Assembly: GCF_001020565.1 (NCBI RefSeq)
Contig: NZ_LDAS01000001.1
Coordinates: 596,402-660,401, forward strand
DNA: 64,000 nt
Reading direction: 5' to 3'
From: Maribacter thermophilus
GTDB lineage: Bacteria > Bacteroidota > Bacteroidia > Flavobacteriales > Flavobacteriaceae
Shown here: one piece after another, positions 18,346 through 27,633 of the stretch
How the letters are laid out: every line of letters starts with the position of its first letter
Position numbering within the stretch: position 1 is the first letter of the stretch
Made by a program: the position numbers and the translations under genes
The notes under the pieces: generated by a model
What the model was told of the DNA's origin: nothing
The model's database searches: none
The model's input: only the letters and a program-made list of their open reading frames with translations

Positions 18346-21300
18346 CCATTCTTTTGCATTGATAAATGCTTCTAACCACGGTGAAACTTCATCATTTCTG
18401 TCCGAGGGATAATAAGCCCAATTCCATGGGAAGATAGAGCGCTCTATATGGGGCATGGTGACCAAGTGTCTTCCTGTTTTATCGCACAGCATCGCAGTAT
18501 TAAAATCACTGCCATTAGGATTTGCGGGATAACCTTCGTATCCATATTTGGCAACTATGTTATAGTCGTTCTCCGATTTAGGCAACTTAAACTTTCCTTC
18601 ACCATGAGAGATCCAAACGCCTAAGGTGGCGCCTTCTAAAGATGAGAGCATTATAGAATTATTCTTCTGTATTTTTACGGATGTAAAATTACTCTCGTGT
18701 TTATGAGAATCGTTATACGTCATTTTTCCGTGCATATCATGTTCCGGATTTATTAAATCCAGTTCCATAAATAACTGACATCCATTACATATGCCTACGG
18801 AAAGGGTATCGGGCCTTGCAAAGAAATCCTTTATGACCTTATTAGCTTTTTCGTTATACTTTATGGCTCCTGCCCAACCTTTGGCGCTTCCCAAAACGTC
18901 TGAATTGGAGAAACCACCTACGGCACCTAAAAATTGAATATCTTCCAATGTTTCACGTCCAGAGATAAGGTCGGTCATATGTACGTCCTTAACATCAAAA
19001 CCGGCCAAGTACATGGCATTTGCCATTTCTCTTTCAGAATTGCTTCCTTTTTCCCTTAAAATTGCTGCTTTTGGTCTTTTTGCTGTTTCTTCTTGAGAAC
19101 GGTTTGGTAGGTTTAGTTTGTTTGTAGTCGGAAAAATATAGGTTAAGGATTGGTTTTTATAGTTATCGTATCTATCCTTTGCCAAACCGTTAGCGGTCTG
19201 TTTATTATCTAACAAGAAAGAGGTTTTGTACCATGTATCTCGTAAAGAGGCAATATTGAGTCCCATTTCCATCCCTCCGTTTTTAACGGTCAAAGTGCCC
19301 TCAGGGACAACATTTCCAATTTTAACGGCCTCTATTCCGGCAGTAGCCATCTCTTTTTCGAAGCTATTATCTTTTGCCTGTACTACGATACCTGCATTTT
19401 CTGAAAACAACAATTTTATGGTGTCGTTTTCTTTTAATCCCGATAGATCTAAAGTAGCCCCCAGATTTTTATCGGCGAAACATAGCTCCAATAAGGTGGT
19501 GATCAATCCGCCAGATGCAACATCATGACCGGCAGAGACTTGTCCTTTTTTGATTGAAGTTTGCATCGCATCGAAAGCCTTTTTAAAATATGCGTCATCT
19601 TTAATGGTGGGCGCTTCGTTTCCGATAGCATTTCTTACTTGAGAAAAAGAAGAACCACCTAGTTTAAATGTATCTTTTGATAGGTTTATGTAATAAATAG
19701 GTCCTCCGTCTTTTTGCAAAACGGGTTCTATTACGTTGTTGATATCATTGCAGTTTCCTGCAGCTGAAATAACTACGGTTCCTGGGGCAATTACCTCCTC
19801 ATTTTTATATTTCTGTTTCATGGAAAGGGAATCCTTTCCTGTAGGTACGTTAATACCTAGGGCAATCGAAAATTCGGAAACAGCCTTTACCGCTTCGTAT
19901 AATCTGGCATCTTCACCTTCATTTTTACATGGCCACATCCAGTTTGCGGAAAGGGATACCGATTTTAGACCATCTTTTAAAGGGGCCCAAATAATATTCG
20001 TAAGGGCTTCCGCAATACTGTTCTTGCTACCCGCCGAAGGGTCTATTAATCCGGAAATAGGGGAGTGGCCTATACTTGTGGCTATGCCTTCCTTACCTTT
20101 AAAATCCAGCGCCATTACACCTAAGTTGTTCAAAGGTAGCTGCAATGGGCCTGCACACTGTTGTTTGGCCACACGGCCTCCGACGCAACGGTCTACCTTG
20201 TTGGTAAGCCAATCTTTACAAGCTACCGCTTCCAATTGTAGTACCTGTTCTAAATAATCGTGGAAAAACTCCAAAGAGTATTCGGGGTTTGCATACGTTC
20301 TGGATACCGAATTGTCTTGCATGATGGTTTTTGGTGAACTGCCAAAAATGTCACTTAACTTAACATCCATCGGTTTTTCTCCGGTAGTTTTTGATTCGAA
20401 GGTAAAACGGTCGTCTCCGGTTACGTCTCCTACCTCGTACATTGGAGATCGTTCTCGGTCTGCAATTCGTTTTAAAAGATCAGCACCTTCATCGCCAATA
20501 ACCAAGCCCATACGTTCTTGCGATTCGTTTCCTATGATTTCTTTTGCCGATAGGGTGGGGTCGCCCACTGGTAATTTATCCAAATCTATTTTACCGCCTG
20601 TTTCTTCTACCAGTTCAGATAAACAGTTTAGATGGCCTCCAGCTCCATGGTCATGGATGGAAACAATAGAATTTTTGTCTCCCTCTACCATTCCTCTTAT
20701 GGCATTGGCGGCTCTTTTCTGCATTTCGGGGTTTGATCGCTGTATTGCGTTTAACTCTATGGCAGAACTAAACTCTCCCGTATCGGCACTGGAAACTGCA
20801 GCTCCGCCCATTCCTATCCTGTAGTTGTCACCGCCAAGTATTACTATTTTATCTCCTTTTTCCGGAGTTTCTTTAATAGCTTGGTCTATTTTTCCATAAC
20901 CGATGCCACCAGCCTGCATAATTACTTTGTCGTACCCCAATTTTCTTGGTTTGGCGCCACTAACAGAAGTGTTTTCATCGTGTTCGAATGTTAGCACGGA
21001 ACCCGAAATTAAGGGTTGGCCAAATTTGTTTCCAAAATCGGAAGCTCCATTGGATGCTTTTATAAGAATATCCATAGGGGTTTGGTACAGCCATTTTCTT
21101 TCTTCCATACCTTGTTCCCATGGTCTTTCTTTTTCCAATCTTGACAGGGCTGTCATGTAAACAGCTGTTCCCGCTAAGGGTAAAGAGCCTTTTCCGCCCG
21201 CCAATCTATCTCTGATTTCGCCTCCAGAACCTGTGGCTGCTCCATTAAAAGGTTCCACGGTAGTTGGAAAGTTATGTGTTTCAGCTTTCAGGGAGATTAC

Positions 21301-22020
21301 GGATTCAAATTCCTTTTCTTCATAAAAATCGGGTTTGTCCGCCGATTTTGGGGCAAATTGAACGACTTTGGGGCCTTTTAAAAAGGCAACATTGTCTTTA
21401 TATGCAGATACAATATCATTTTTGTTTTCCTCAGATGTTTTCTTGATCAGTTTAAAAAGACTGGAAGGCATCTCTTTGCCGTCGACAATAAAAGTACCAT
21501 TGAATATTTTATGTCTGCAGTGTTCGGAGTTTACCTGACTAAAACCAAAAACTTCCGAATCGGTAAGTTTTCTTCCCATTTTATTAGATAACCTTTTAAG
21601 GTAATCTACTTCCTCATCACTTAAGGCCAGGCCTTCTTGAATATTGTAGGCAGCTATATCATCTATTTCCAAAACGGGCTCTGGCTGTACGTCTACGGTA
21701 AATATATCTTGCCCCAAACCGTTGAATTTCTGAAAAAGCATGGGGTCAAAATCATTGAAGCTCTCCGTAACCACATTAAATTCTTCGATTCTAATAATGC
21801 CGTCTATACCCATGTTTTGGGTAATTTCTACGGCATTGGTGCTCCATGGCGTAATCATGGCTGCTCTTGGGCCAACAAAAAAGGCGTCAAGAGACGCCAC
21901 GTTTATTTTTGGTTGATTCCCAAACAACCAGACAAGTTTTTGTTCGTTGTGGGAAGTAATATCTTTAGTGGTTTGGACGGCAAAAATCTTAGTTGCCAAA
22001 TCTCCGAAGAAGTGAATCAT
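18331..22020 (-). CDS. purL: Phosphoribosylformylglycinamidine synthase (large, single-chain PurL)
   Basis: Fourth step of purine synthesis: FGAR plus glutamine and ATP to FGAM. About 1229 residues, the long PurL form with its own glutaminase. Visible: HSEHCRHK-like NSEHCRHKIF near residue 180, the KAETHNFPTTVEPFNGAATGSGGEIRD segment of the ATP site, and the C-terminal class I amidotransferase with GICNGCQLF (nucleophile Cys) and the SHGEGKF/MPHIERSIFPW triad region. Start chosen at ATG 22018-22020 (MIHFFGDLATKIFAVQ); a TTG 36 bp upstream in frame is part of the predicted -7 box. Monocistronic; the stop codon lies in a large palindrome. Confidence 0.97.
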   Translation of the reverse strand: MIHFFGDLATKIFAVQTTKDITSHNEQKLVWLFGNQPKINVASLDAFFVGPRAAMITPWSTNAVEITQNMGIDGIIRIEEFNVVTESFNDFDPMLFQKFNGLGQDIFTVDVQPEPVLEIDDIAAYNIQEGLALSDEEVDYLKRLSNKMGRKLTDSEVFGFSQVNSEHCRHKIFNGTFIVDGKEMPSSLFKLIKKTSEENKNDIVSAYKDNVAFLKGPKVVQFAPKSADKPDFYEEKEFESVISLKAETHNFPTTVEPFNGAATGSGGEIRDRLAGGKGSLPLAGTAVYMTALSRLEKERPWEQGMEERKWLYQTPMDILIKASNGASDFGNKFGQPLISGSVLTFEHDENTSVSGAKPRKLGYDKVIMQAGGIGYGKIDQAIKETPEKGDKIVILGGDNYRIGMGGAAVSSADTGEFSSAIELNAIQRSNPEMQKRAANAIRGMVEGDKNSIVSIHDHGAGGHLNCLSELVEETGGKIDLDKLPVGDPTLSAKEIIGNESQERMGLVIGDEGADLLKRIADRERSPMYEVGDVTGDDRFTFESKTTGEKPMDVKLSDIFGSSPKTIMQDNSVSRTYANPEYSLEFFHDYLEQVLQLEAVACKDWLTNKVDRCVGGRVAKQQCAGPLQLPLNNLGVMALDFKGKEGIATSIGHSPISGLIDPSAGSKNSIAEALTNIIWAPLKDGLKSVSLSANWMWPCKNEGEDARLYEAVKAVSEFSIALGINVPTGKDSLSMKQKYKNEEVIAPGTVVISAAGNCNDINNVIEPVLQKDGGPIYYINLSKDTFKLGGSSFSQVRNAIGNEAPTIKDDAYFKKAFDAMQTSIKKGQVSAGHDVASGGLITTLLELCFADKNLGATLDLSGLKENDTIKLLFSENAGIVVQAKDNSFEKEMATAGIEAVKIGNVVPEGTLTVKNGGMEMGLNIASLRDTWYKTSFLLDNKQTANGLAKDRYDNYKNQSLTYIFPTTNKLNLPNRSQEETAKRPKAAILREKGSNSEREMANAMYLAGFDVKDVHMTDLISGRETLEDIQFLGAVGGFSNSDVLGSAKGWAGAIKYNEKANKVIKDFFARPDTLSVGICNGCQLFMELDLINPEHDMHGKMTYNDSHKHESNFTSVKIQKNNSIMLSSLEGATLGVWISHGEGKFKLPKSENDYNIVAKYGYEGYPANPNGSDFNTAMLCDKTGRHLVTMPHIERSIFPWNWAYYPSDRNDEVSPWLEAFINAKEWILNR

Positions 22021-22053
22021 ATCAGCTTGGTTCTTTATCAAAAATGGAAAATG

Positions 22054-22061
22054 CAAAATTA
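22054..22061 (-). promoter_or_regulatory. -7 element of the purL promoter
   Basis: The minus strand reads TAATTTTG (TAnnTTTG), 33 bp before the purL ATG. An imperfect inverted repeat, CAACAGTT at 22094-22101 and AATTGTTG at 22111-22118, lies 33-57 bp further upstream and could be an operator; that is only a guess. Confidence 0.45.
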
Positions 22062-22135
22062 CGATTTTATGCTAGATTTAAACAGATGTTCACCAACAGT
22101 TTTCAACGGTAATTGTTGATATTTAAAGAAGGAGG

Positions 22136-22504
22136 TTAGGGCAGATTACCGGCCTTTATCAATACGGTGTCGGTCTGTATCTCAAAGCGTATCCAGCTAT
22201 TTAAAGCTATTCCGTTGGTATAATACCCTCCCAGTGCATATTCTTTAGAACCATCGGCATGGTTAAATGTTAGGGTATAGCTACCGTCGGTACGAGTATT
22301 TTTCATTTTTAAAAATCCCTTGGCGCTTTTATTAGGAGCAATACTTTTGATAACGGAACTGTCCACCTTTTCAGAAGTAGAGATAACAATATCGTTTATG
22401 GTACTATTTGAATTATTTACAATTTTATAATTGATGCCGTTTTCTTTTATAAGATCACAAGAAAACAATAGAGGTAATATGAGCAAAAAAAATACTTTTT
22501 TCAT
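22136..22504 (-). CDS. Small lipoprotein of unknown function
   Basis: A 122-residue protein starting at ATG 22502-22504. Residues 1-16 are a lipoprotein signal with lipobox LLFSC, so it should be anchored to a membrane facing the periplasm. The rest (KIVNNSNSTINDIVIS..., GSYTLTFNHADGSKEYALGGYYTNG) looks like a compact beta-rich domain with Asn/Ser-rich strands; no family was recognised. It stands 115 bp upstream of purL on the same strand and divergent from the M20 hydrolase. The open frame extends 19 codons upstream, but that part is not signal-like. Confidence 0.65.
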   Translation of the reverse strand: MKKVFFLLILPLLFSCDLIKENGINYKIVNNSNSTINDIVISTSEKVDSSVIKSIAPNKSAKGFLKMKNTRTDGSYTLTFNHADGSKEYALGGYYTNGIALNSWIRFEIQTDTVLIKAGNLP

Positions 22505-22690
22505 ATATGGAGGTATTTTATGAATGTTTCTATCAAAGATAAGGGAATGTAAAAATGACATAAATAAATTTTGGAAAACATAAAAAAAATTCTGTCTGAA
22601 GTGGATTTTGGCAATAATTTTTAAATGCCATATATGTAAGTGTTTATTTCAGTATCTTTTAAGGGCTAATTCAATAACCGACCAAAAAAA

Positions 22691-24283
22691 ATGACTAAAA
22701 AGAGCATATTCGTTACGTTATCATTTTGTTGTATTGTCCTATATACTGCAACCGCACAAAAAAAATATTCCAAAAAACAAATTGCCAAATTAAAATCTGA
22801 AGTAGCTACTGTCGTAGAGGATAATAAAAAGCAGGTCCAAGTAATGGTAGACAAAGTGTTCAGCTTTGCGGAATTAGGTTTTCAAGAGGTTGAATCTTCA
22901 AAATACCTTACAGGTATCTTAGAGGCAAACGGATTTGAAATAACACATTCAATCTCTGGGATCCCTACAGCATGGTTTGCAAAATGGAGTAATGGGGAAG
23001 GCCCTGTAATCGCTTTGGGAAGTGATGTTGACTGTATACCCAAGGCATCACAATATCCTGGGGTAGCGTATCACAAACCAATTGTTGAGGGAGCTCCTGG
23101 ACATGGAGAGGGACATAATGCCGGTAATCCTTTGAACATTTCCGCGGCACTTGCGGTAAAGAAAATTATGGAAAGGGAGAATATTGGTGGAACACTTATA
23201 CTCTGGCCTGGCATTGCGGAAGAATTGGTAGCCGCAAAGGCATGGTATGTTCGCGATGGACTATTTGATGATATTGATATGTGTATATTTACCCATGTTG
23301 GAAATAACTTAGGGGTATCTTATGGTCCTACAAGGGGTACGGGACTAATATCCGTAGAATATGCCTTTGAGGGGGAATCGGCTCATTCTGCCGGTGCTCC
23401 GTGGAGGGGAAGAAGTGCTTTGGATGCGGCGGAGCTCATGAATGTTGCATGGAACTATAAACGTGAACATCTACACCCCTTAAAGCGTTCCCATTCTATT
23501 TTTACAGATGCTGGTGACCAGCCCAATGTGGTACCTTCTAAAGCTGCCATCTGGTTTTATTTTAGGGATATTAAGTACGAGGGAATCATGGAAATGTATG
23601 AGATGGCCAATGACATGGCAAAAGGTGCGGCTTTGATGACGGGAACAAAAATGACCTCGAAAATATTAGGGACCGCATGGCCAAGGCATTATAATAAGGT
23701 GATTGCAGAGACCATGTACGAAAATATGAAAAATGTAGGGTTGCCCCAGTGGTCCGAAGCGGATCAAGCGCTTGCAAAAGCTGTACAGACAGAGGTAAGT
23801 TCGGAAAAAATTGAAGGGCTGGCTACCGAACTTTCGCCTTTAGGTTTGCCCGTAGAAGAGCCTGTGAGCGGGGGGTCCGATGATATTGGTGATGTTTCTT
23901 GGAAAGTGCCTACGGTAACTCTTCGTTTTCCGTCCAATATCCCCGGCCTACCAGGACATCATTGGAGCAATGCCATTGCCATGGCTACACCTATAGCCCA
24001 TAAAGGAGTGGTAGCCGGAGCTAAGGCCGAAGCAATGACCATTGTCGATTTTCTTTTAAAACCCGAATTGTTGGAGGGGGCCTGGGACTACTTTAAAAAT
24101 GTACAGCAAAAGGAGACATCTTATAAACCTATGATTTCGGAGAACGATATGCCTCCCATATATTTAAATGCTGATAAGCAGTCACAGTTTAGAGATAGGT
24201 TAGAGAAGTTTTACTATGATGAAACAAAATATGAAAACTATCTAGAGCAATTGGGGGTCGATTACCCTACATTGCAAAAGTAG
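22691..24283 (+). CDS. M20 family amidohydrolase (AbgB-like), exported
   Basis: A 530-residue metallo-amidohydrolase of the M20 family, closest in layout to aminobenzoyl-glutamate utilisation protein B. Residues 1-23 are a signal peptide (ending YTATAQ), unlike cytoplasmic AbgB of E. coli. Metal-site motifs: ALGSDVDCIP, GHGEGHNAGN, the GIAEELVAAK Glu pair, and PGHHWSNAIA near the C-terminus with a ligand His. The dimerisation domain (ESAHSAGAPWRGRSALDAA) is in place. Likely releases an acyl or aminobenzoyl group from an amino acid in the periplasm; substrate unknown. No clear operon partner. Confidence 0.87.
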   Translation: MTKKSIFVTLSFCCIVLYTATAQKKYSKKQIAKLKSEVATVVEDNKKQVQVMVDKVFSFAELGFQEVESSKYLTGILEANGFEITHSISGIPTAWFAKWSNGEGPVIALGSDVDCIPKASQYPGVAYHKPIVEGAPGHGEGHNAGNPLNISAALAVKKIMERENIGGTLILWPGIAEELVAAKAWYVRDGLFDDIDMCIFTHVGNNLGVSYGPTRGTGLISVEYAFEGESAHSAGAPWRGRSALDAAELMNVAWNYKREHLHPLKRSHSIFTDAGDQPNVVPSKAAIWFYFRDIKYEGIMEMYEMANDMAKGAALMTGTKMTSKILGTAWPRHYNKVIAETMYENMKNVGLPQWSEADQALAKAVQTEVSSEKIEGLATELSPLGLPVEEPVSGGSDDIGDVSWKVPTVTLRFPSNIPGLPGHHWSNAIAMATPIAHKGVVAGAKAEAMTIVDFLLKPELLEGAWDYFKNVQQKETSYKPMISENDMPPIYLNADKQSQFRDRLEKFYYDETKYENYLEQLGVDYPTLQK

Positions 24284-24393
24284 ATTTCAAGTCTTTTTAA
24301 TGGTCTTGTTTTTAGACTCAAGTTTATAGATGGTGTTTATATGAAATATAGACTGTGTTCATTATTTTTGTTTTCTGACAACATTTAATTAGA

Positions 24394-24780
24394 ATGAAAA
24401 AGGAAACATCCTCTAAGAGCAAACCTATTTCTGATTCATGTCCCGTTGCATTCTGTATGGAAGCGATCGGGGGCAAATGGAAACCCATCATAATTTTCCG
24501 TATTTCAAAAGGAATAAATCGTTTTACGGTGCTAATGAGGAATATAGACGGCATTAATAAACAAATGCTGAGCAAACAATTGAAAGAAATGGAGAAATCA
24601 GGTATTTTAGAAAGAAAGATTTTTCCAGAAATACCACCCCGTGTAGAGTATTCCCTGACCACTAAAGGAAAGTCGCTTTTGCCTGTAATACAGTCAATGA
24701 ACAAATGGGGGTTAAAACATATGCCAGGCGTTAAAACGATTAAAAAAGATGAAAATCAGCAATTGCCGTTATTTGACTGA
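24394..24780 (+). CDS. HxlR family transcriptional regulator
   Basis: A 128-residue winged-helix protein. It has the HxlR start CPVAFCMEAIGGKWKPIIIF with a conserved Cys, the recognition helix region GINKQMLSKQLKEMEKSG and the wing PPRVEYSLTTKG. HxlR proteins often sense reactive electrophiles or redox state and control a neighbouring gene; here the nearest candidate is the M20 hydrolase just upstream, but no operator is evident. A TATTTTTG -7 element lies at 24363-24370, 23 bp before the ATG. Its stop is 5 bp from the stop of the convergent methyltransferase. Confidence 0.88.
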   Translation: MKKETSSKSKPISDSCPVAFCMEAIGGKWKPIIIFRISKGINRFTVLMRNIDGINKQMLSKQLKEMEKSGILERKIFPEIPPRVEYSLTTKGKSLLPVIQSMNKWGLKHMPGVKTIKKDENQQLPLFD

Positions 24781-24785
24781 GCAAC

Positions 24786-26000
24786 TTAGGCCTTTTTCTC
24801 TAATAGTGCCATATAAAACCCATCATAACCGCTTTTAGAGGCATAGATCTTTTTTTCTTTTATTAAAGAAAAGTCACTGCCTTCCTCAGAGGTCAAAAAT
24901 GATTTTACTTGATCATTGTTTTCTTGTGGCAATATAGAACAGGTGGCGTAAACAACCTTTCCTCCAGGTTTTGTTATTTTGCTATAGCTACGAAGAATCT
25001 CTTGTTGCGTTTTTGTGATCTTGTCCAAAAACTCTGGTTGTAATTTCCATTTGGTATCCGGATTTCTCCGAATAACGCCAAGACCCGTACATGGGGCATC
25101 TATTAAGACCCTGTCGGCACTACCATATAGTTTTTTAATGACTTTGGTAGAGGTAATCTCTCTTGGTTCTATATTGTGGGCTCCGTTACGTCTGGCGCGT
25201 CGCTTTAACTCCTTAAGTTTGCTACCGTAGATATCCATGGCGATCAACTGTCCCTTGTTTTCCATTAAAGCGGCAAGGTGTAAAGATTTACCTCCTGCAC
25301 CAGCACAAGTATCTACGACACGTTGGCCCGGTTTTACGTCTAAAAATGCGGCGACCAGTTGAGAGGAAGCATCCTGTACTTCAAAAAAGCCATTTTTAAA
25401 ACATTGTGTTACAAAAACATTGGCTCTTTCCGGTAACCTAAGGGCATTTGGGTACCCTTTTATGGGTTCTGTAACAATACCTTCGTCCAATAAGGCCTTT
25501 CTCAGGTTTTCTTTGGTAGTTTTTAAGGTGTTGGTTCGTAGAATTACTTCTGCGGGCTCGTTCAATTTTGCTATTTCTGCGGTCCAAAGCTTTTCTCCCA
25601 AGGCTTTTTCGCATAGCTCATCTATCCAATCGGGGACAGCTTCCCTATATTTTCTGATTTTTGATAGTTCATCGAATTTTCCCTTGATACGCCTTTCTGG
25701 GGTAGGCTCTATTTGTTTCCAATCGGGTAAATTAATTCCCTTTAAAACTGCCCATACCGCCCACATACGAAAAAGATCAGGCCGGCTAAAAGGTGCTTTT
25801 ACATCCGCTATTTCACTGTAAAGTCTTTTGTAACGGACCATTTCATATGTGGTCTCCGCGATGAAACCGCGATCACGTGCTCCCCACCTTTTATCAAATT
25901 TTAATACCTTTTGTACTACTTTATCAGCATATTCGCCTTCGTTAAAAATTAAGTTTAACGCATCTATGACGGCGAATACCAAGTTCCTGTGCAATTTCAT
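24786..26000 (-). CDS. RsmB/NOP family rRNA cytosine-C5 methyltransferase
   Basis: A 404-residue SAM-dependent RNA m5C methyltransferase. The N-terminal 120 or so residues form a helical domain (MVRYKRLYSEI region) like the NusB-type domain of RsmB. The Rossmann core has DTCAGAGGKSLHLAALM (SAM loop), DAPCTGLGVIRRNPDTKWK (motif IV, release Cys) and YATCSILPQEN (motif VI, catalytic Cys). Likely target is 16S rRNA, possibly C967 as for RsmB, but another position (RsmF-type C1407) cannot be excluded from motifs. Single gene, convergent with hxlR. Confidence 0.88.
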   Translation of the reverse strand: MKLHRNLVFAVIDALNLIFNEGEYADKVVQKVLKFDKRWGARDRGFIAETTYEMVRYKRLYSEIADVKAPFSRPDLFRMWAVWAVLKGINLPDWKQIEPTPERRIKGKFDELSKIRKYREAVPDWIDELCEKALGEKLWTAEIAKLNEPAEVILRTNTLKTTKENLRKALLDEGIVTEPIKGYPNALRLPERANVFVTQCFKNGFFEVQDASSQLVAAFLDVKPGQRVVDTCAGAGGKSLHLAALMENKGQLIAMDIYGSKLKELKRRARRNGAHNIEPREITSTKVIKKLYGSADRVLIDAPCTGLGVIRRNPDTKWKLQPEFLDKITKTQQEILRSYSKITKPGGKVVYATCSILPQENNDQVKSFLTSEEGSDFSLIKEKKIYASKSGYDGFYMALLEKKA

Positions 26001-26026
26001 TATAAAAAATTAAGGGTGCAAAGGTA

Positions 26027-26056
26027 TTGTTTTAGAGTTGATTCCATTTATTTTTG
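26027..26056 (+). promoter_or_regulatory. Promoter of the Asp-box lipoprotein gene
   Basis: TTG at 26027-26029, a 19-bp spacer and TATTTTTG at 26049-26056 match the Bacteroidota -33/-7 pattern. The -7 box overlaps an upstream in-frame ATG at 26054, which supports the later start at 26072. Confidence 0.55.
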
Positions 26057-26071
26057 AGAAACTTTGTACAT

Positions 26072-27103
26072 ATGCGACCATTTATACTTCTTTTGTTTGT
26101 AGCCTGTTTGTTCTCTTGTAACAATTCTAAGGAAACTTTTGTTTTTTCAGAAATTAGCGTTGAAGATGTTTATATAGATTCTGTAAGTATCAGGGCCATA
26201 GAATTTTTAGACGATAATACATTGGCTTTTGCCGGAAGTAACGGAATCTACGGTACCGTAGATGTTTTAAGTGGAAAAGTACGTACCAATGTAATGAAAT
26301 ATGACTCTGTAATCCCTGAGTTTAGGTCCGTGGCCCATACATCTTCCGATTTTTTTATGTTGTCGGTAGCAAGTCCTGCGTTGCTTTATAAGACGGGTAA
26401 TAAAGGACGTATGAATTTGGTATATAAAGAAGCAGGGGAGGCCGTCTTTTATGACGCCATGAAATTTTGGAACGATCATGAGGGTATTGCGGTCGGAGAT
26501 ACCGTAGATGGTTGTTTAAGTGTAATTATTACTAGGGATGGAGGAAAATCTTGGGTAAAATTATCTTGCGATATGTTACCCCCATCTGTTGGAGAAGAGG
26601 GGGCCTTTGCCGCAAGTAACACGAATATTGAAATTATAGGGGATAGTACTTGGTTGGCGACCACGGCCGGCCGTATTTATTTTTCGGGGGATAAGGGCGT
26701 ACATTGGAAGGTTGTTGAAACGCCAATGCAAAATAGCGGGCCAACACGGGGTATTTATTCTATTGATTTTTATGATGCAAAAACAGGTTTTGCAATCGGA
26801 GGTGATTATACAAAACCAAATGAAAACAAGAGGAACAAAATGTTTACTAAAGACGGTGGACTTACCTGGGAACTGGTGGCCGATGGTGCTCCCCCTGTCT
26901 ATAAGAGTTGCGTGCAATATGTTCCCGGTTTTGCAGGAAAAGGTTTGGTAGCTGTTGGTTTTACCGGAATTTCCTATTCTAACGATGGGGGAAAGAGCTG
27001 GATCCAGCTTAGTGACGACAGCTTTTATACCATTCGATTTTTAAATGACAAAGTTGCGTATGCAGCTGGTAAGAACAGAATATCAAAGCTTGTTTTTAAG
27101 TAA
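26072..27103 (+). CDS. Asp-box (BNR/YCF48-like) beta-propeller lipoprotein
   Basis: A 343-residue exported lipoprotein (signal MRPFILLLFVACLFSC, lipobox LFSC). The body carries repeated Asp-box motifs of the sialidase/YCF48 fold: TRDGGKSWVKL, SGDKGVHWKV, TKDGGLTWELV and SNDGGKSWIQL, spaced as in a six- or seven-bladed propeller. Such proteins in Bacteroidota are often labelled oxidoreductase or photosystem assembly-like without evidence; I assign only the fold. The ATG at 26072 was chosen because the upstream ATG lies within the promoter. Convergent with the Spy-like gene across a shared terminator. Confidence 0.82.
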   Translation: MRPFILLLFVACLFSCNNSKETFVFSEISVEDVYIDSVSIRAIEFLDDNTLAFAGSNGIYGTVDVLSGKVRTNVMKYDSVIPEFRSVAHTSSDFFMLSVASPALLYKTGNKGRMNLVYKEAGEAVFYDAMKFWNDHEGIAVGDTVDGCLSVIITRDGGKSWVKLSCDMLPPSVGEEGAFAASNTNIEIIGDSTWLATTAGRIYFSGDKGVHWKVVETPMQNSGPTRGIYSIDFYDAKTGFAIGGDYTKPNENKRNKMFTKDGGLTWELVADGAPPVYKSCVQYVPGFAGKGLVAVGFTGISYSNDGGKSWIQLSDDSFYTIRFLNDKVAYAAGKNRISKLVFK

Positions 27104-27153
27104 GTAGAGTATGGTTTTTATACCATGTTAATAGAGTGTGTTCAATTAAAAAG

Positions 27154-27177
27154 AAAAGGAGCTCTAAGGCTCCTTTT
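27154..27177. terminator. Bidirectional terminator
   Basis: Stem AAAAGGAGC (27154-27162) with GCTCCTTTT (27169-27177), 6-base loop. It lies between convergent genes; the minus strand continues TTTTCTTTTT, so it serves the sigma operon at least as well as the lipoprotein gene. Confidence 0.85.
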
Positions 27178-27198
27178 AATAATTGCATGTCTATAAAA

Positions 27199-27633
27199 TT
27201 ATCGTCCGCCTCTGTTTTTGCGGTACTGTTTTATCAGTTGACGCTTAAAATCTTCTTCTGACTGCATTAAGCTCAATGTTTTTTTAGCGGAGATAACTTT
27301 GCTTACCTCTTTAAGGTAAACCTTGTCCAGTTCTTCTTCTTCCTCTTCTATTTTAATGTATTCGTCCAATAGGTTTTGGGCCTCTTTTTCAGATAAAGAA
27401 CCGGTATCCTTAAATTTATTCCTGAGTTCAGTACGTCTTTTACGGTGTAAAGCCTCCCTTTTTTCTTCATATTTGTTATATACCGGCCAAAATTCTTGTG
27501 CCTCTTTTGGGGTTAGCTCTAGGCGTTCTGTTATAAAGGCAACCTTTAGGGTTTTTATTTTTTCTCTTGATTTATCTTGGGCATTAGAGGTAACCGTAAA
27601 CAACAGCAATGCAAATAATAGTAGCTTATTCAT
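27199..27633 (-). CDS. Spy-like periplasmic helical protein of the ECF module
   Basis: A 144-residue exported protein: signal peptide to SNAQ, then an all-helical, highly charged body with LELTPKEAQEFWPVYNKYEEKREALHRKRR and later EEEEEELDKVYLKEV. This is the LTP(x)EAxxFWPxYxxY pattern seen in small Bacteroidota proteins encoded beside ECF sigma factors, related in appearance to Spy/CpxP chaperones. ATG at 27631-27633 chosen over a TTG three codons upstream; it overlaps the end of the previous gene by 8 bp, so translation is coupled. Third gene of a sigma, anti-sigma-like, Spy-like unit. A sensing or chaperone role in envelope stress is inference. Confidence 0.78.
   Translation of the reverse strand: MNKLLLFALLLFTVTSNAQDKSREKIKTLKVAFITERLELTPKEAQEFWPVYNKYEEKREALHRKRRTELRNKFKDTGSLSEKEAQNLLDEYIKIEEEEEELDKVYLKEVSKVISAKKTLSLMQSEEDFKRQLIKQYRKNRGGR

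Noticed and set aside
19736..20257. Long open frames antisense to purL and other genes (also 1976-2494, 9920-10474, 20312-20824)
   Set aside because: They mirror the codon pattern of the strongly conserved gene on the other strand, show no domain and lack promoters.
22021..22056. Upstream TTG start for purL
   Set aside because: The TTG is part of the predicted -7 box TAATTTTG; the ATG at 22020 gives the family N-terminus MIHFF.
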